Shown here piece by piece: positions 43,704 to 56,235 of a stretch of DNA of 64,000 bases; position 1 is the first letter of the stretch; each line of letters starts with the position of its first letter. The notes beneath the pieces are model-generated. The model saw only the letters and a program-made list of their open reading frames with translations. It was not told where the DNA came from and did no database searches. Source of the stretch: Fusarium oxysporum f. sp. lycopersici 4287. Its lineage: Eukaryota; Ascomycota; Sordariomycetes; Hypocreales; Nectriaceae. The position numbers and the translations under genes were made by a program. Where the stretch lies: positions 1,224,552 through 1,288,551 of the forward strand of contig NC_030989.1 of NCBI RefSeq assembly GCF_000149955.1. The letters are read 5' to 3'.

Positions 43704-44486
43704 CTACTCCTCAAAGATGCTGCGGGGTTCAGGAGCACTAATACCCCTAGCAAAGAGGAAAGAAGCCAAAGGTCGTTCCAATCTCGAGAACTAGTGTTGT
43801 CAGTTGTTGCCAGTTGTTGCCTTATGACGATTTACCGTCTGTTGAGGGGCTGACAGCGACTCACGATACTCTTCTTTTCCAGAGGTATTACTCCGTCTCT
43901 CACCCAAAAACCCCACCCTCCTGTCATATTTGCAAGCATCATGTCGGTCGTCAGTCTATCACCGACGAACGCAACATGTGCAGGATCCGTCACTCCTGTC
44001 TCTGGGTGCTTTTTGAAATATTCCATGATCTCTTGGCCACAACCTGGCTTCTTGACCGAGTGCGAGAGCACAGTGATTCCTGTGTTCTCTTCGACCTCTG
44101 CAGCTAGCTTCAAATTCTTATCCCATGACGTTGCTCCAGCAGTATTTGACACCACAAGTAACTTGCGACCAGGATAAGCCAACCTTAACTTTTCGAAGTG
44201 AGTCTATGCTCCAATTTAGCAGACAATCTTGAGTATCAGGCGGGGTACAAATTATAGGCACCTTGTAAGAATCATACACCTCAATACTATCAGGATAAGC
44301 AAAGCAATCGTCTTTGTCGAGAACAACAGCCTTGATCTCTACTTTTCGACCATCTTTTTGCAAGCCTTTTTCTAGAGGAATCGGCAAGTCATTAAAAGTT
44401 GAGACTGTGTGATGAGGTAGACACAGACTCGGCTTAAAGATAAGCCTTGTGATATTTAATGAGGCTGATAGATTTAGATTCAACAT
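43704..44486 (-). CDS. GEP4: Mitochondrial phosphatidylglycerophosphatase Gep4
   Basis: Three exons: 44486-44262, 44203-43865 and 43790-43704, giving 216 residues. HAD-type phosphatase with motif I VLDKDDCFAYP, motif II VVSNTAG and motif III/IV FVGDRLTTD. It starts LNLNLSASLN and has LPHHTVSTF, typical of Gep4. It dephosphorylates phosphatidylglycerol phosphate on the matrix side of the inner membrane for cardiolipin synthesis. The frame extends upstream to 44651, but the ATG at 44486 gives the family N-terminus. The last intron (74 nt) has a short tandem TTGTTGCCAG repeat; without splicing the protein would lose its final 29 residues. Confidence 0.92.
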
Positions 44487-44739
44487 CGTTCCGTTGTCTA
44501 TAAAATCCGTATAACTTAGTCTAGAGAGCATGTGAAAATGAATTGTCGTTGGAAGTGAAGCTCGCGCCACATGCATTGGCGCCACAAGCGCCACTGCCAA
44601 TTTAGCAGGCGCGTTACTAGTAGTTACCACGCGCCTGGGCTCTGTATTCATTTTACCGATTCCAGAAACTACATCAACAATTACAAAAAGTTGGCTTTCG
44701 GGAAACTCAAGTGATTCCGCCAGCCTCAGCGATCACAAA
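44487..44739. promoter_or_regulatory. Divergent promoter of GEP4 and ORC2
   Basis: 253 nt between start codons on opposite strands. The region must serve both genes unless one leader overlaps. No TATA box stands out. Confidence 0.5.
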
Positions 44740-46520
44740 ATGCCTCCAAAAAAGGCAGTACCTCAGCCTGATACTCAACAAGATCTTCCAAGATCCTTAC
44801 GAAAACGAGGGCACCAAGATCTCGAACCCATTCCCGAAAGCGACCTCGAAACATCACCAGTAAAGCGACAACGAAGTGCAGCTCATCATTCGCCCAAAGC
44901 CACCACCGGAACGAATGGTCATACAGAAGGAATCCACCGAGATGTGATAGGAGACAGTGATGCAAGTTCATCCGAATCATTATCAAGAGTCGACCCAGAT
45001 GAAACCCCTAAACCTGCACCAAAACGACGAGGGAGACCACCAAAGAAGGCTGTGAATGGCGAAACTCCCACACCGAAAGCAAACCGTACTGCTCTTTTTG
45101 AAACGCCAAACAAGAAAACGCCCATTGCTCTGAATGGAGCAACACCTGGAGGAGCAGATAGATCTGCCAAGCGAAAGAGTACGAGAGCTCTCATAGAACA
45201 TGTTGTTGGCGACGACCTTACGGATGAGGAGGAATACGATGGTCTTGCGCAGCAAATCTACGAATCTAGTGAAGACGAAGCGCTCGAGGGCGACATTGCC
45301 ATTTCCACAGAAGCATCAGGTGTAGATGAAGCTGCGACACCTTCGAAATCGACACCTCGCCGAAAAGCTCAGCGGAAAGCACCAGCTCGGTCTCCGACTC
45401 CTCCTCGCGACTTGCCTCCTCACGAATTATACTTTGCGCACAACAAACCTGGGCGGGCGAAGACTTCGAATAATACTCTGGGATCACTCGTCCTACTTAC
45501 ACACGACGAATACTTTACTATTATGCGGGAAACTCAGGATCACCATGAGGCCGATATCGAATTTTTGGAGAGTCTACATGCCGAATCATTCCCGCAATGG
45601 GCGTTTGAGTTATCGCAAGGGTTCAGTTTGTGTCTATATGGTTATGGCTCGAAGCGACGTCTCCTGCATAAGCTTGCCGATCACTTGTACTCTTCCATTA
45701 GGAAGGAGAAGGGGGACAAGATTGTTATAATCAATGGTTACGCCCACAACACCACTATGCGCGAGGTGTTGAGCACAATTGGTGCGGCTGTTGATCCAAG
45801 TCACCGCATTCCTCTAACGCAACCTGCCGTCATGGTCCCTGCCATTCTATCACACCTCGCCACAACGTCTTCAACATTGACTCTTGTTGTTAACTCAATC
45901 GATGCAGCGCCTCTTCGTAAATCCGGTTCGCAGTCTGCTCTAGCGCAACTCGCGGCGCATCCTCAAATACGGTTGGTGTGCTCAGCTGATACACCAGACT
46001 TTGCACTACTATGGGACATAGGTGTGCGATCTGCGTTTAATATGGTGTTCCACGACTGCACGACCTTTGCCCCATATGGTGCCGAGCTGAATGTTGTGGA
46101 TGAGGTACACGAGCTTCTCGGGAGGAATGCTCACCGAGTCAATGGTAGAGAAGGTGTTGCGTTTGTTTTACGAAGTTTGCCCGAGAACGCCAAGAATTTG
46201 TTCCGCCTCTTGGTGGGCGAGGTGCTCATTGCTATTGAGGAGGAGGGCGACAGCGGCGATGAGCCAACTGGTGTTGAGTATCGAATGGTGTACAACAAGG
46301 CCGTGGAAGAGTTCATCTGCAGTTCCGAGATGGCTTTCCGAACCTTGCTGAAAGAGTACGTTCATTGTCGCCTTCCGTTACACAATCATGACTAACGAAG
46401 ACTAGATTTCATGACCATCAAATAATCACGAGTATGAAGGACGCTCTAGGAACAGAGTTGCTGAGCTTGCCGTTTAGAAAAGACGAGCTAGAGGCAATCC
46501 TGGAGGATCTCATGTCATAA
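44740..46520 (+). CDS. ORC2: Origin recognition complex subunit 2
   Basis: Two exons, 44740-46355 and 46406-46520, giving 576 residues. The N-terminal 230 residues are disordered and basic/acidic, with an AT-hook-like RRGRPPKK. The ORC2 domain follows: FELSQGFSLCLYGYGSKRRLL, KIVIINGYA, LTLVVNSIDAAPLR, IRLVCSADTPDFALLWD and a winged-helix end. As in other Orc2 proteins the AAA+-like core lacks a canonical Walker A (GYGSKR), since this subunit is not an active ATPase. It acts in the nucleus at replication origins. The 50-nt intron lies near the 3' end; splicing adds 38 residues of the C-terminal winged helix. Confidence 0.94.
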
Positions 46521-46803
46521 TGTAAAACCAGTGTAACATATAGAATCGGAAGCATAACAAAGGTGCATGGGCGCTGGTGTCGGGAGAGCATAAGATATCA
46601 CGAGAGAGTTGAGTTACATTATTGTAATTGAAAAAGGGGTATAACTAAAACATGTAGGGGAATAAATACCCTAAATTGAGACTATCTTCAAGTCTGTCAT
46701 GAACATTACGTCGTCTATGCAGCCGTCTGCCATGTTTTGCTCTCTATATCAAGCATCCGTCTTAAAGAAACCACCGGAACGCCACCTTTGATGTACTTTT
46801 ATA

Positions 46804-49520
46804 TCAAACACCCAGGCTTTTCACACATGTCCACAACACCACTGGTACGATGACGTTGTCGTTGCCGCCAGTAAGAACAGCCTCCGTCAAGCTCGCCATG
46901 GAGGCGCACATCGCAGCGTTTCGTGTGCCAACAATCACTCCAGGCTGTTCACCTGCAGCAGGCCAACCACCGATTCTCAACCACATACTAGCGGCACCGA
47001 GTCCCAGCATGACAGCCACAGCGAAGGCGACGCTGCCCTCGAGGCTCTTACCGCCTCCCCAGAGCCACTTCCGACGTCCATATCGACGACCGATAAGAGA
47101 AGCAGCTGCGTCTCCTAAACCCACGCAGATAACTCCGGAGACAAGACTGACATCTCGAGTTGTGACTTCCCAGCCAGAGAGGTAGCCGGATCCAGAGCGT
47201 GGTAGAGAAGCAAGGCCCAGCCAGAGAGGAATTGCGCACCCAATTAGAAGAAAGATGTGCGAGATGACAACTGGACCACGGAAGTCTCTGCCGTCGACGT
47301 ATGGTGCTAGGAATGAGGCAATGGGCTTTGATAGTGGAGGTAGCTGACTTGCTCGCAGAAGATCCAGGATCAAGAAGACCGCAAGAATTAGAGACAGGGC
47401 AAGAGCTGCATACGTGGGATCGACAAAGGTTGCGGGCAAAAACATGCCAACCATCATAAAGTGGAACACCTTCCGCCGTGTATCGACCTCATAGATGTCC
47501 TTCAGACGGAAGACGATAATGAGCCCGAGAATCAAGATGCCCATCCAGTAAGTACTCAACAGAAGTCGAGTGTTTGCTTCTCCAAAGTCGTTATGGCGAA
47601 CGTGCTGTACCCAACCAGAGTGGCATTGCTTGTCGTCTGTGGGGTCAATTCGCGGAGGCAGGCATATCCATCTTTCCAAGTTCAGACTGACAACTTGATA
47701 TCGGAACCAAGACCAGTCGCCGAAGAGATATCCCAAAGCCCAACCAATAGGCTCATTGCCATCTAGGGCATACCATTGTACATAAGTTCGAATGCCACCA
47801 AGGATGATAGCTATTATACTCAAGTAGACGTATCCAGCATAGAGCCATTTCCTCAAAGTCGCTTGCTCTTGAGTAAGCTTGAAGAAGGGCCGAACGGACA
47901 TGGAAGTTGCTCGCTTTTTGCGCCCTGAAGGAGTATGCGTCGCGTTACGTCGATTTCCATGATCAAGGTGTGGTAAGGTATGTCTCCGTGCAAAAGACCA
48001 GTTTCCGAAACCATCTGCAGCCGTGGGCGAAGAGGGATCACTATCAGGTTCTGCTGGGTTCGGGGAGCTTGGTCCAAGGGTTCGAACTCGAGTAGGCTTC
48101 TTGAACAATGGGCCTGCCTCGTCCTCGGATGAGCCAATTGTATCATACACAGCATCCTCATACTCTGGTCTTAATAATTCGTGCTTCAGCCGTCGTAGCG
48201 AGAAAATTTGTTTGAAGCTCTTCCAGAGTGGCGGCCGCTGAGAGACTGACACTCTCCGAAATCTCCATTTCGGCACTCTGGCCAAAGCAATTCCCCAGCT
48301 TATGATACGTCCACAAAAGAATAGGAGAGAAAGACCGCCACCCCACAACAGGGCTTTGAGAATCAGAACCTGGGGTGAAGAAGCTAGAAGCAAAACGTTA
48401 ATAAGTGCGATTGACAAGAGCTGGAGCTCAGCTGTCAAGAGACTAGTTGTAGTGAGATAGTGCAATGTCACACACAAAGTTTGGTGAAGAGGATACAGTA
48501 GAATAGCTGTTTCTCCTGAAATAAAAGATTCCGGGTGCTTGCTTTCGAAGTATTCACGCTGCTTTGGGCTCCAGATTAATGGAATGCAAGTTAGGCCCCA
48601 TGCTAGTACATCATATGTAGCATAAGGATCGACCTTGGGAATAACGCTCTGCGGAATGGAAGCAAGGCTCAGAATAAGGTTAGGTAGAATCGCTGCTGGG
48701 TTGCTTGACGAAATAAGAAGCGAGACATATAGAGTAATCGCCGAAGGGTATAATATGGGAGCGGGGTCGAAGTGCGCAGGAAGCTCGAGAGGTATTGGGT
48801 GAGATGGTGTCCTGTTACGGTATGCCCAAGCGACGACTCGGACAGGATACAAAGCGAGTAGTCCCGCATATACAAGACCACAGAGTAGAATATCTATAAT
48901 GGTTATTTCAAAGCTATGAGAAGGAAGGCAATGCGCATACCTTTTCCCCAGATTTTTATGAGCTGCAATACCTGGGAATTTGAAGCTACCATCAGACCCA
49001 GCGCTAAAACAATGCCAGCCTCAGTTATGCGTCGAACAACGACTCTTCTTCGTTTTTTGAGGGCTTCGAGCAGACGTTTCGTTTCCGGTGTCTCGGTAGG
49101 CATGGGCGGCTTGTCTACGGTGCGAATGGCATGACTATCAAGAAGCGCCGGTGATGGAAGAGGTGTTGAAAAGCCAGACAGCGGTTCATTGAGACCTCTT
49201 AATCCTTTGTGCAAGTTTGCTTTTGGCGCCGGTAAGCCTTTTAGATAATGTTCGTCGTCAGCTTCGGAGCCGCTGTCGCTCGTCTGCGGCGAGTCCTTGA
49301 GAAAACTTGGCCATGCCGTAGGCGATGGTTCGTGGGGAGCAGCGTCACCGGTCTTGGCGGATTGCGCTTGGCGGTTCCTCAGTGTAAAACGATCTGAGAG
49401 ATGCGGAAGGTCTATATTCTGATGATGGTACGGGTGAGGCGATCGCGATCGAACTCGAAGGCTGTCTTGTTCGTCGGGGTCGAGGGTATTTAAAGAGTCG
49501 GGGCTGAGATGTTCTGTCAT
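46804..49520 (-). CDS. SEC59: Dolichol kinase (Sec59)
   Basis: Two exons, 49520-48941 and 48893-46804, giving 889 residues. A Ser/Pro-rich cytosolic N-terminus of about 165 residues precedes more than a dozen hydrophobic helices. The C-terminal CTP-dependent kinase region holds DTRRKVFHF, GLGDAAASLIGRRYGRRKW and GGGKSLEGSVAF, the CTP-binding signature of dolichol kinases. It makes dolichyl phosphate from dolichol in the ER membrane for N-glycosylation, O-mannosylation and GPI anchors. It is longer than yeast Sec59 (about 519 residues), mostly through the N-terminus and a cytosolic loop around residues 440-530, as in other filamentous fungi. Converges with ORC2 over 283 nt. Confidence 0.93.
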
Positions 49521-52500
49521 GACGAGGGTATTGAAGGTACCTCGATATCAATCATGGGAAGACAACAGGGCTGCGTATGCGCCTCAAGCACGTTTCAAGG
49601 AGAGTGTCGCGAACAAATGGATCAAATTGATGAATAACGAGAGTGAGAATGATTTGAATCAGAGGCTATTCCTGTCAGTGGAGTTATCTCCACGTTGTCG
49701 ATTTTGTTGGAAGAAGCTCGAGCATCTGTCCTCGTCCACATGTGATAGTGGACTTGTCCATCGGGCGTTTCGTCAGCTAACTTCAATCAGTCAGCAGCAT
49801 GCATAAGGCACGGCCACTCATGAGCCACGTCAATCGATCGTGGCTTTGAGGAGCAAGAAAACTTTGGACCTTGGGTTCAAGTACTAAAGTAATTAGGCAA
49901 GAATCTTCCTAAGCATATACCAGATTTACTCAAGTCTATTTGTCACTTAGCATTAAAGATTTCGAGTTTTCTTACCTCCCCTAGAGGGGCTCAATGTCAT
50001 ATGCAGGTAACCCCTTGAACAAATTCACTATCGAATCGATGAAGTTGACAGAAACACCCTATATGAGGTAAATATTCAATGACAATTAAAGGGCTCGGTA
50101 GACCCAACCAATTGTTTTGATCTTGTATCTCCCTTCATGTTTCTTACCAATTTCTATATCCTTTGAATCCTCATATTGCAACATTCCAGTGCCGTCGCTA
50201 AATTTCTCCTTGCTTAATAAACTTTTTGATTCCTTCCCTTGTCTTAGAGAACAAACTCAAATGTTTTTTTTCCATCCCTTGGAGAGCAGGAGAAAGCGGC
50301 AATGAAACAAAATCACATGCACAACCTTCTTTACTAGGTGCATGGGAAGAGAAAACAGGAATGATGATACCGACAGCTCACAGCACCAGTGAGTGTCACT
50401 CACTATCAATCAGATCGTATCGCAAGTCTGACGGATCGAACCACTGGGGCTTCCGAGTGGTCTAAATTTAGACATACATTCAACCTTCAGCCAGTGGGAC
50501 CCTGAGCTGTCTCCCCACGCCCATCCTGGACCTTCAGCACAGGCAGACAGGCAGTGCAGCAATCTGTACCGAGGCCCTCTAGTCTAAGGTGTCCAGCATT
50601 TACAAGGATGATACATACGTCAACTGGACCTTGTTGGTTATGTCAGATGAATGGTCTACAAACTATATCCGCTGATTCAACAACAGCAAGCCATTTGGCC
50701 ATTGCTAACTATCGCCAGACTATACAATCATTTATCTTTATACCGCAAGTCATAGCTCAAAACCGAACCTTGGCAATCCCATTGGTTCAGAGTTGGGTCT
50801 AAAACCTAAAAGCCAACTTGCTACTTGCTTGTCTCGAGACAGTTGCACTTTGACAGCAATTTGTGTCTGATTGTGGTTTCTGGTTGGTCTACCAACTGAT
50901 ACTAGGCCTCTATGGCTGCATTGGCGCGTCTCACAACCAAGAAGCATCTCGTAAGTGCGTGCTGGCTTGCTGCCATTCAGAGGAGACATCCAAAAACACA
51001 ATTAGTTAGTATGTATTTCTGCTCTCACAAAAGACTGGAGTTTCATGCTCCGAGTTTGGGTGTAGTGACTTGAACAGCGATTTGGTTAATCGTTACAGCT
51101 GAGGTTACAGTGCAAACATGGTTGCATACGACCCAATAGAATTTCATCTATGCCAGCCATTCTCTTTTTCAGATGCACTGGTCCACGTTGGCGGAATCGA
51201 CATTACCTACTAGGTATCCAGAACTAGGTAGGCCGCGTGGAGCTTTGTGAATGACACGATATTGGCTGAGCATCATCTCGCAGAAACTGATCATCAACGG
51301 TCAACAACAATTCTGACACAGAATTGTTGAGCCGCCAGATCCGGTTGCATACATCATATCTGCTTGGCACCAAAATTTGCTTCGTTTGGACGGACACGCC
51401 GCCGGAGACAAGGACTGTGCACGTTTCCGTACTCCATCCTATGACAAAAAGCACCAAAAATAAGGATCAACCGAAATTCCCCATCGTATTGCAGTTTGAT
51501 ATTGCGCATCTCCGTCATCGCAGTTGGCGAATTTGTCGATCCGTCACACGAACAAAGACGTTGGCACAAATAATCAAGTTCAAAGTTGAAAGATATCACA
51601 CCTGGTCGCTTATCACGACAATTAAGAGCAACCATTACAAGTCTCAACCGGGCGTGTCATAGAACAAAGATTCATGGCAAAACATCAGCAACGAGTTTCA
51701 CGCTGACAAGTTGCTTGATGGTCGATATGCATCACTGCTGCACAGAGGTGATCATATCTCCAGACCAGGTCAATTGATTGTGTTCATAATCACGGCCCCA
51801 AGTTGCAAGACACGATCAACACTCCGAAAGGCTTGGATAAGAGAAGGTGGAGATGGAAAGACAACACCAAGGTCAGGGGCAGGGTTCAGGGGACAAATCA
51901 AGTGGGTCAAACATGGAATGAGGATCGGGGCCATGCGGGCAAAAAAAAAAACAGAGCATCATCTTGGGACCAATGACTTGGGCCCGAATGTTGACCCGCC
52001 TCGATGCTCAGTTTTTTATGGCGATTCCTCGTATTCACCTGGGAACGAGGCGATTTCTCACCCCTTGTTGCCCTTCTACTATACCCTTCCTCTCCAATCT
52101 GTCAATTTACTTCCCATGGGTCTCAGGAGCTTTTTAAAGAATACGAAGAGCAGCATGATGGGTTCATACGGAGACAATCACACAATACTCCTCTTATACA
52201 AGCCCGTCCGTCTGCCGTTACATCCACAGTGACATCACAAAGGTCATGAAGGTTCGTATCTTAGCGGCGTACGGTTGATTGAGGCGCCGCCGTCTGAGCA
52301 ACTGAAGGACAGGTACCAGGGGGTCACGGATGTGGCAACGGTGCCCACCATCGACAAAAATACTCGTGCAACTGATTACATGGCGATGAAGTTGAACGCC
52401 TGTGTAGCAAGAACCAAGAACCAACCATACCAAAGGTCGCATATCGGAATTGTGACAACCGACTTCTGTTGATGGCCCAGCTTGTATCGGCCAATACTAA

Positions 52501-53798
52501 ACAATGGCTGAAACCTTTCTTTAAGTTTCTATAGCAATTGGATGTTCCAAGAATGAGCAGTTGTGCCCTTGTTATCAGACAGTCAGTGCTTCAGCTCATC
52601 TCTGGTCAACTTCAGGTCAAGCAGTCAGCACGCCTCATGTCTTGGACTGTGTTTACTGACAAGAAATGAGGGCTAGACAGGCCTTGTTGAGCCGCCCTTG
52701 GGCACCCAAACTCCACCAAAGCCCATCCCTTCCAGGCTCCCCGGGCTGCTCAGTGCTCAACCCTCCCTCTACGACTGGGTTTCCAGTAGACGGAGGTGTA
52801 GCCGGCCGCCGGCTGAACTTGGCGGGACGACAGAAGCGCTAGACGAGGCCTAGCTTTTTGTCTAGTGCCCGGGTGGCTGTCGTTAACAACTGCAAGCGGC
52901 TCCCTCCCAAGCCTAAAAAAGAAACACGCATAGCGATTTTGTCTAGATCTCCAACAGCCTTTGGCCTTTGCCACTCAGCAGACAAAAACAAAGACACAGC
53001 AGCAAATAGGAAAACAGCTGACTTAGACCATTGTGATAGTTGTCTGCAGCTCAGCCTCCTCCTGCCAAGACTAATTTAGGTCCCGGGGCTTTTAGCAGGA
53101 CAGATCCCCCTCATCTACCCACGATTGACCACCACAGGTTGCATTTAACACCAAACTCTCCTCGTCCTCGCCCTGAACTTGAGTTCAATCTCGCAGTTGG
53201 CTTGACGTGACGGACTCAGCTCGTGTAACACCCATCACTCCACTTCCTCCACTTCCTCCACTCCCTCGCTCACACTCCGCAAACGCTTCGGTCGACTGTC
53301 AATTGCTTACAGTACCGGCAGGCGGCACACCATTCGCTTCTTGGTCCCTTTTGCTTCTCTCATCTTCTCATCATCAAGCTGTGTCTCCATTCATAGAACC
53401 GAGCAGACTCCTCTCTCGGACGCTAGAGCCACCTCCTGTCTGCTTGGCACACGACACTCTTCATCATCGATAAAGGGAATCACCCCTCTTGCCGGCTGTC
53501 GTCTGCACGTTCTTGAACCCTAGCTTGTTTGCTGCACTGTCTTCACCACTCACCGTCTGGGATCTCGCCTCCTCAACCTCACCACCTGCTCTCAGCCAGT
53601 CGTCTCGCGTACCATCCCCAAATAGCAAACCCAAAAAAGCTGCCATCTGTCTTGGGTCCGCAATTCTGGACTATTCTCAGCCGCTAAACGTCCTCTGCAT
53701 ATCCGTCTCCAGTCTTCTTCGGGCCTGATATCACCCTGCTCAATTTACAAAACTCAACCTTCTCCCATCCTTCAAACCTTCTCACTCACTTCTACATC
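49521..53798. other. Gene-poor region, 4.3 kb
   Basis: The longest spacer in the window, between SEC59 (minus) and the mucin-like gene (plus). All open frames are short; the longest (about 51711-52232) has no recognisable domain. From about 53150 the sequence becomes pyrimidine-rich, with a short tandem repeat CTTCCTCCA at 53238-53264, fitting a long leader of the downstream gene. I found no tRNA or repeat family. Confidence 0.5.
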
Positions 53799-55617
53799 AT
53801 GGCATCTGTCGACAACAAGAACGACTACAGCATGGAAGCAGGATTGTTGAGCACTGACCGAGAAGAGAGGACCATGTCGTCAAAGGAAGCACTACTCCAG
53901 GATTCGGAATCTGCCCAGGCCATCCCACGGACAAAGACCAGAAGGATATCCCCAGCTGGCAAGGCCTTGATTGCTTTGGCCGCTTGCTGTCTTCTGGGCG
54001 TCGGTGTAGCATCCATTGGAGGTGCTACCCGATTCTGCCCTGGACACCTCCGCCATGGTGATGTTGTTGGAAAGCATGGCATGAACGCTCATCGACCAAA
54101 TCTTTCCGATTCCATGGCCCAAATGGTTCGACGACAAAACACACCAGCGCCTACCGATACAGAGCAGGGCACTGGCCCTACCGATGCCGCTTCTGATGGT
54201 GCTTCCAATGCTCCCTCGGGCGGCTCTTCAGGCGGAGCCTCTGGTGGTGCTTCAAACACCGTACAGCAACCCACTGCTACGAACGAGGCTAGCGAGACTG
54301 CTGCTCAGCCTTCCGCTACCGCCGAAGAGTCAACCGACCAGGCCAGCGCCACAGATGAGGCCTCAAACACCCAGGCTCAACCGTCAGTTACTCAGCCATC
54401 TGCCACCAGTGAGCCTTCCTCACCCTCGCGCCCTGCGAGCTCAGAACCTGAGGAACCCACCTCTAACCCGGATACAGGCCCACCTTCTGCCACTGCCCGA
54501 CCTACCGAGGACTCAGCTACTGAAGCATCTCCTTCTGCCACGGAATCTCAAGGGGAGCCTACTGAGCCTGCATCCACAGCTGCTTCTACACAGCGAACCA
54601 CCCGCAGGACCACGGAGAACCGACCTGAGTCCACTGAGGACTCTTCCCCTGAATCGACCACCGATGATTCCGAGGCCACTGCCACTGGTACGTCCGTTTC
54701 GGAAGAGGAACCTTCTGAGACTGCTCCCTCTTCTCGTGCTTCAACTTCCAATCCTTCTGCTCCTAGTGCTGCAACCTCCACTGCTGCCAGTACGTCTACT
54801 CGAAGAACTTCTTTGCCTGATACCTCCTCTTTTTCTGAATTACCGTCCGAGACGGCTTCTTCGGGTGAGACCCTTCAATCCACCGCCCTTGATGATACTT
54901 CCACTGTTATCGAAACTGCCACCGTTCCCTCGTCCACTGTCGCCGAAGCTACCACTGTCCTCTCCGACTTAACTTCTGAGTCAGCTTCCGGGCCAACTCA
55001 AGAGTCGGAAACAGCCTCCCAGGCTTCAGAGGAGACAGAGACGACCACCGGTATGTGGGACGGACGAGCAGCAACAGGGCTCTTTCCAGGGACATTGCTG
55101 CGAATCCAATTCCCCAAACCTGTTGTGATATTACTGTTTCGTGCCATCTCCACAACCTGTTGCCTTGACTTCGTGACTATCGCAAGTGCGCCAAAACTTG
55201 AAAATGTCTTTTGACCCTTGATTGCCTCCGCGTTGACTACACACTTTTGCAAACGGTTACCATTTGAGCGTATATGCTAACATTGAGACAGGCGACCAGG
55301 AAACCGCAACTCAGACAGACGAGGCTTCACAAACCTCAGACAATGCCGAAAGCGCGACTGAGACTAAGTCTGACCGAAGCACTGTGACCGGAACAGGTAC
55401 CAGACGAACTTCGAGTGCTGTGCCTAAGACCTTCACTTCTACGCTTGAGGATGGTGGCGTTACTACCATGACTTCGACTTCTTGGGTTGAGGTTGTTCCC
55501 TCGGCCGAAGCTACTGCCGGCAGCAACCCTGACCTTCAGAATGCCGCTCCTCGATCCGTCGGTTCAGTTCTTGCCGCAGTCGTGGGTATGGTCTTCGGTG
55601 GTTTCATACTCCTGTAA
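53799..55617 (+). CDS. Mucin-like Ser/Thr-rich cell-surface protein, N-terminal membrane helix and GPI-type tail
   Basis: Two exons, 53799-55050 and 55292-55617, giving 525 residues. Cytosolic residues 1-52 are followed by one hydrophobic helix (about 54-75, ALIALAACCLLGVGVA). Then comes a 420-residue stretch dominated by Ser, Thr, Ala, Pro and Glu, with no fold and probably heavily O-mannosylated. The last 18 residues (GSVLAAVVGMVFGGFILL) look like a GPI-attachment hydrophobic tail, preceded by small residues. It would lie at the plasma membrane or in the wall. The intron is 241 nt, long for this genome, with GTATGT, a GCTAAC branch site and GACAG; unspliced message would give a shorter protein without the tail. 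No family recognised. Confidence 0.78.
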
Positions 55618-56235
55618 ATGGAATATTGATCACTTGACCTTACCTCGCATCCAGCGAAAACGTCACGCGAATCCCGTGACGAACGAACTTGTGGTCCCGT
55701 TGCGGGCACCAGTTAATTCAGAATGGGTTCATCTTTATGAATATCACGGTCCTTTCTTCATGGGTATAAAATCAGGATAATAGACTTGGGGGCAGCATCA
55801 GACGGGATTAATCAATAGACAAGAACTTCCACATACGGTTGTATCTTGGGGGAGATTTAGTTCATTAATGGCGTCCAGCATATATGCCGAACATGGATCG
55901 TATTTAAAAATGCATAGTACATGAGCGAATACAAGCATTTGCGTTTGCATATTCGATTTTCTTTTCCCTATTTCCAAGCAAATCGATGTGGTCATGTTGT
56001 GCGTAATGGTCTTGACCTTTACTCCTTGACACAGGGTTTTGGTTCTTTCAGCCCAGCAAGGGGTGAACATTACGCGACTCCAGGTGACTGGTTCTGATAA
56101 TGCCGTAGATCAATGCAACAGATAGCATTTGTGGGGATATTTGTTTAATTCGAGGGTATAACCAAAAGCGCCAACAACTCCCGTCCATCCGCCTACACAC
56201 ATTCGCCACCAACTCAACCTTCTGTCCTGATATCC
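55618..56235. other. Intergenic: convergent 3' ends
   Basis: About 620 nt between the mucin-like gene (plus) and the FAM32A-like gene (minus). No gene seen. Confidence 0.5.

Noticed and set aside
50430..50460. GGTTCGATCC on the minus strand resembling a tRNA B box
   Set aside because: The flanking bases do not form a T stem, and no acceptor or anticodon stem could be found.
51711..52232. 173-codon frame in the 4.3-kb spacer
   Set aside because: No recognisable domain, composition like noncoding sequence, no splice structure.
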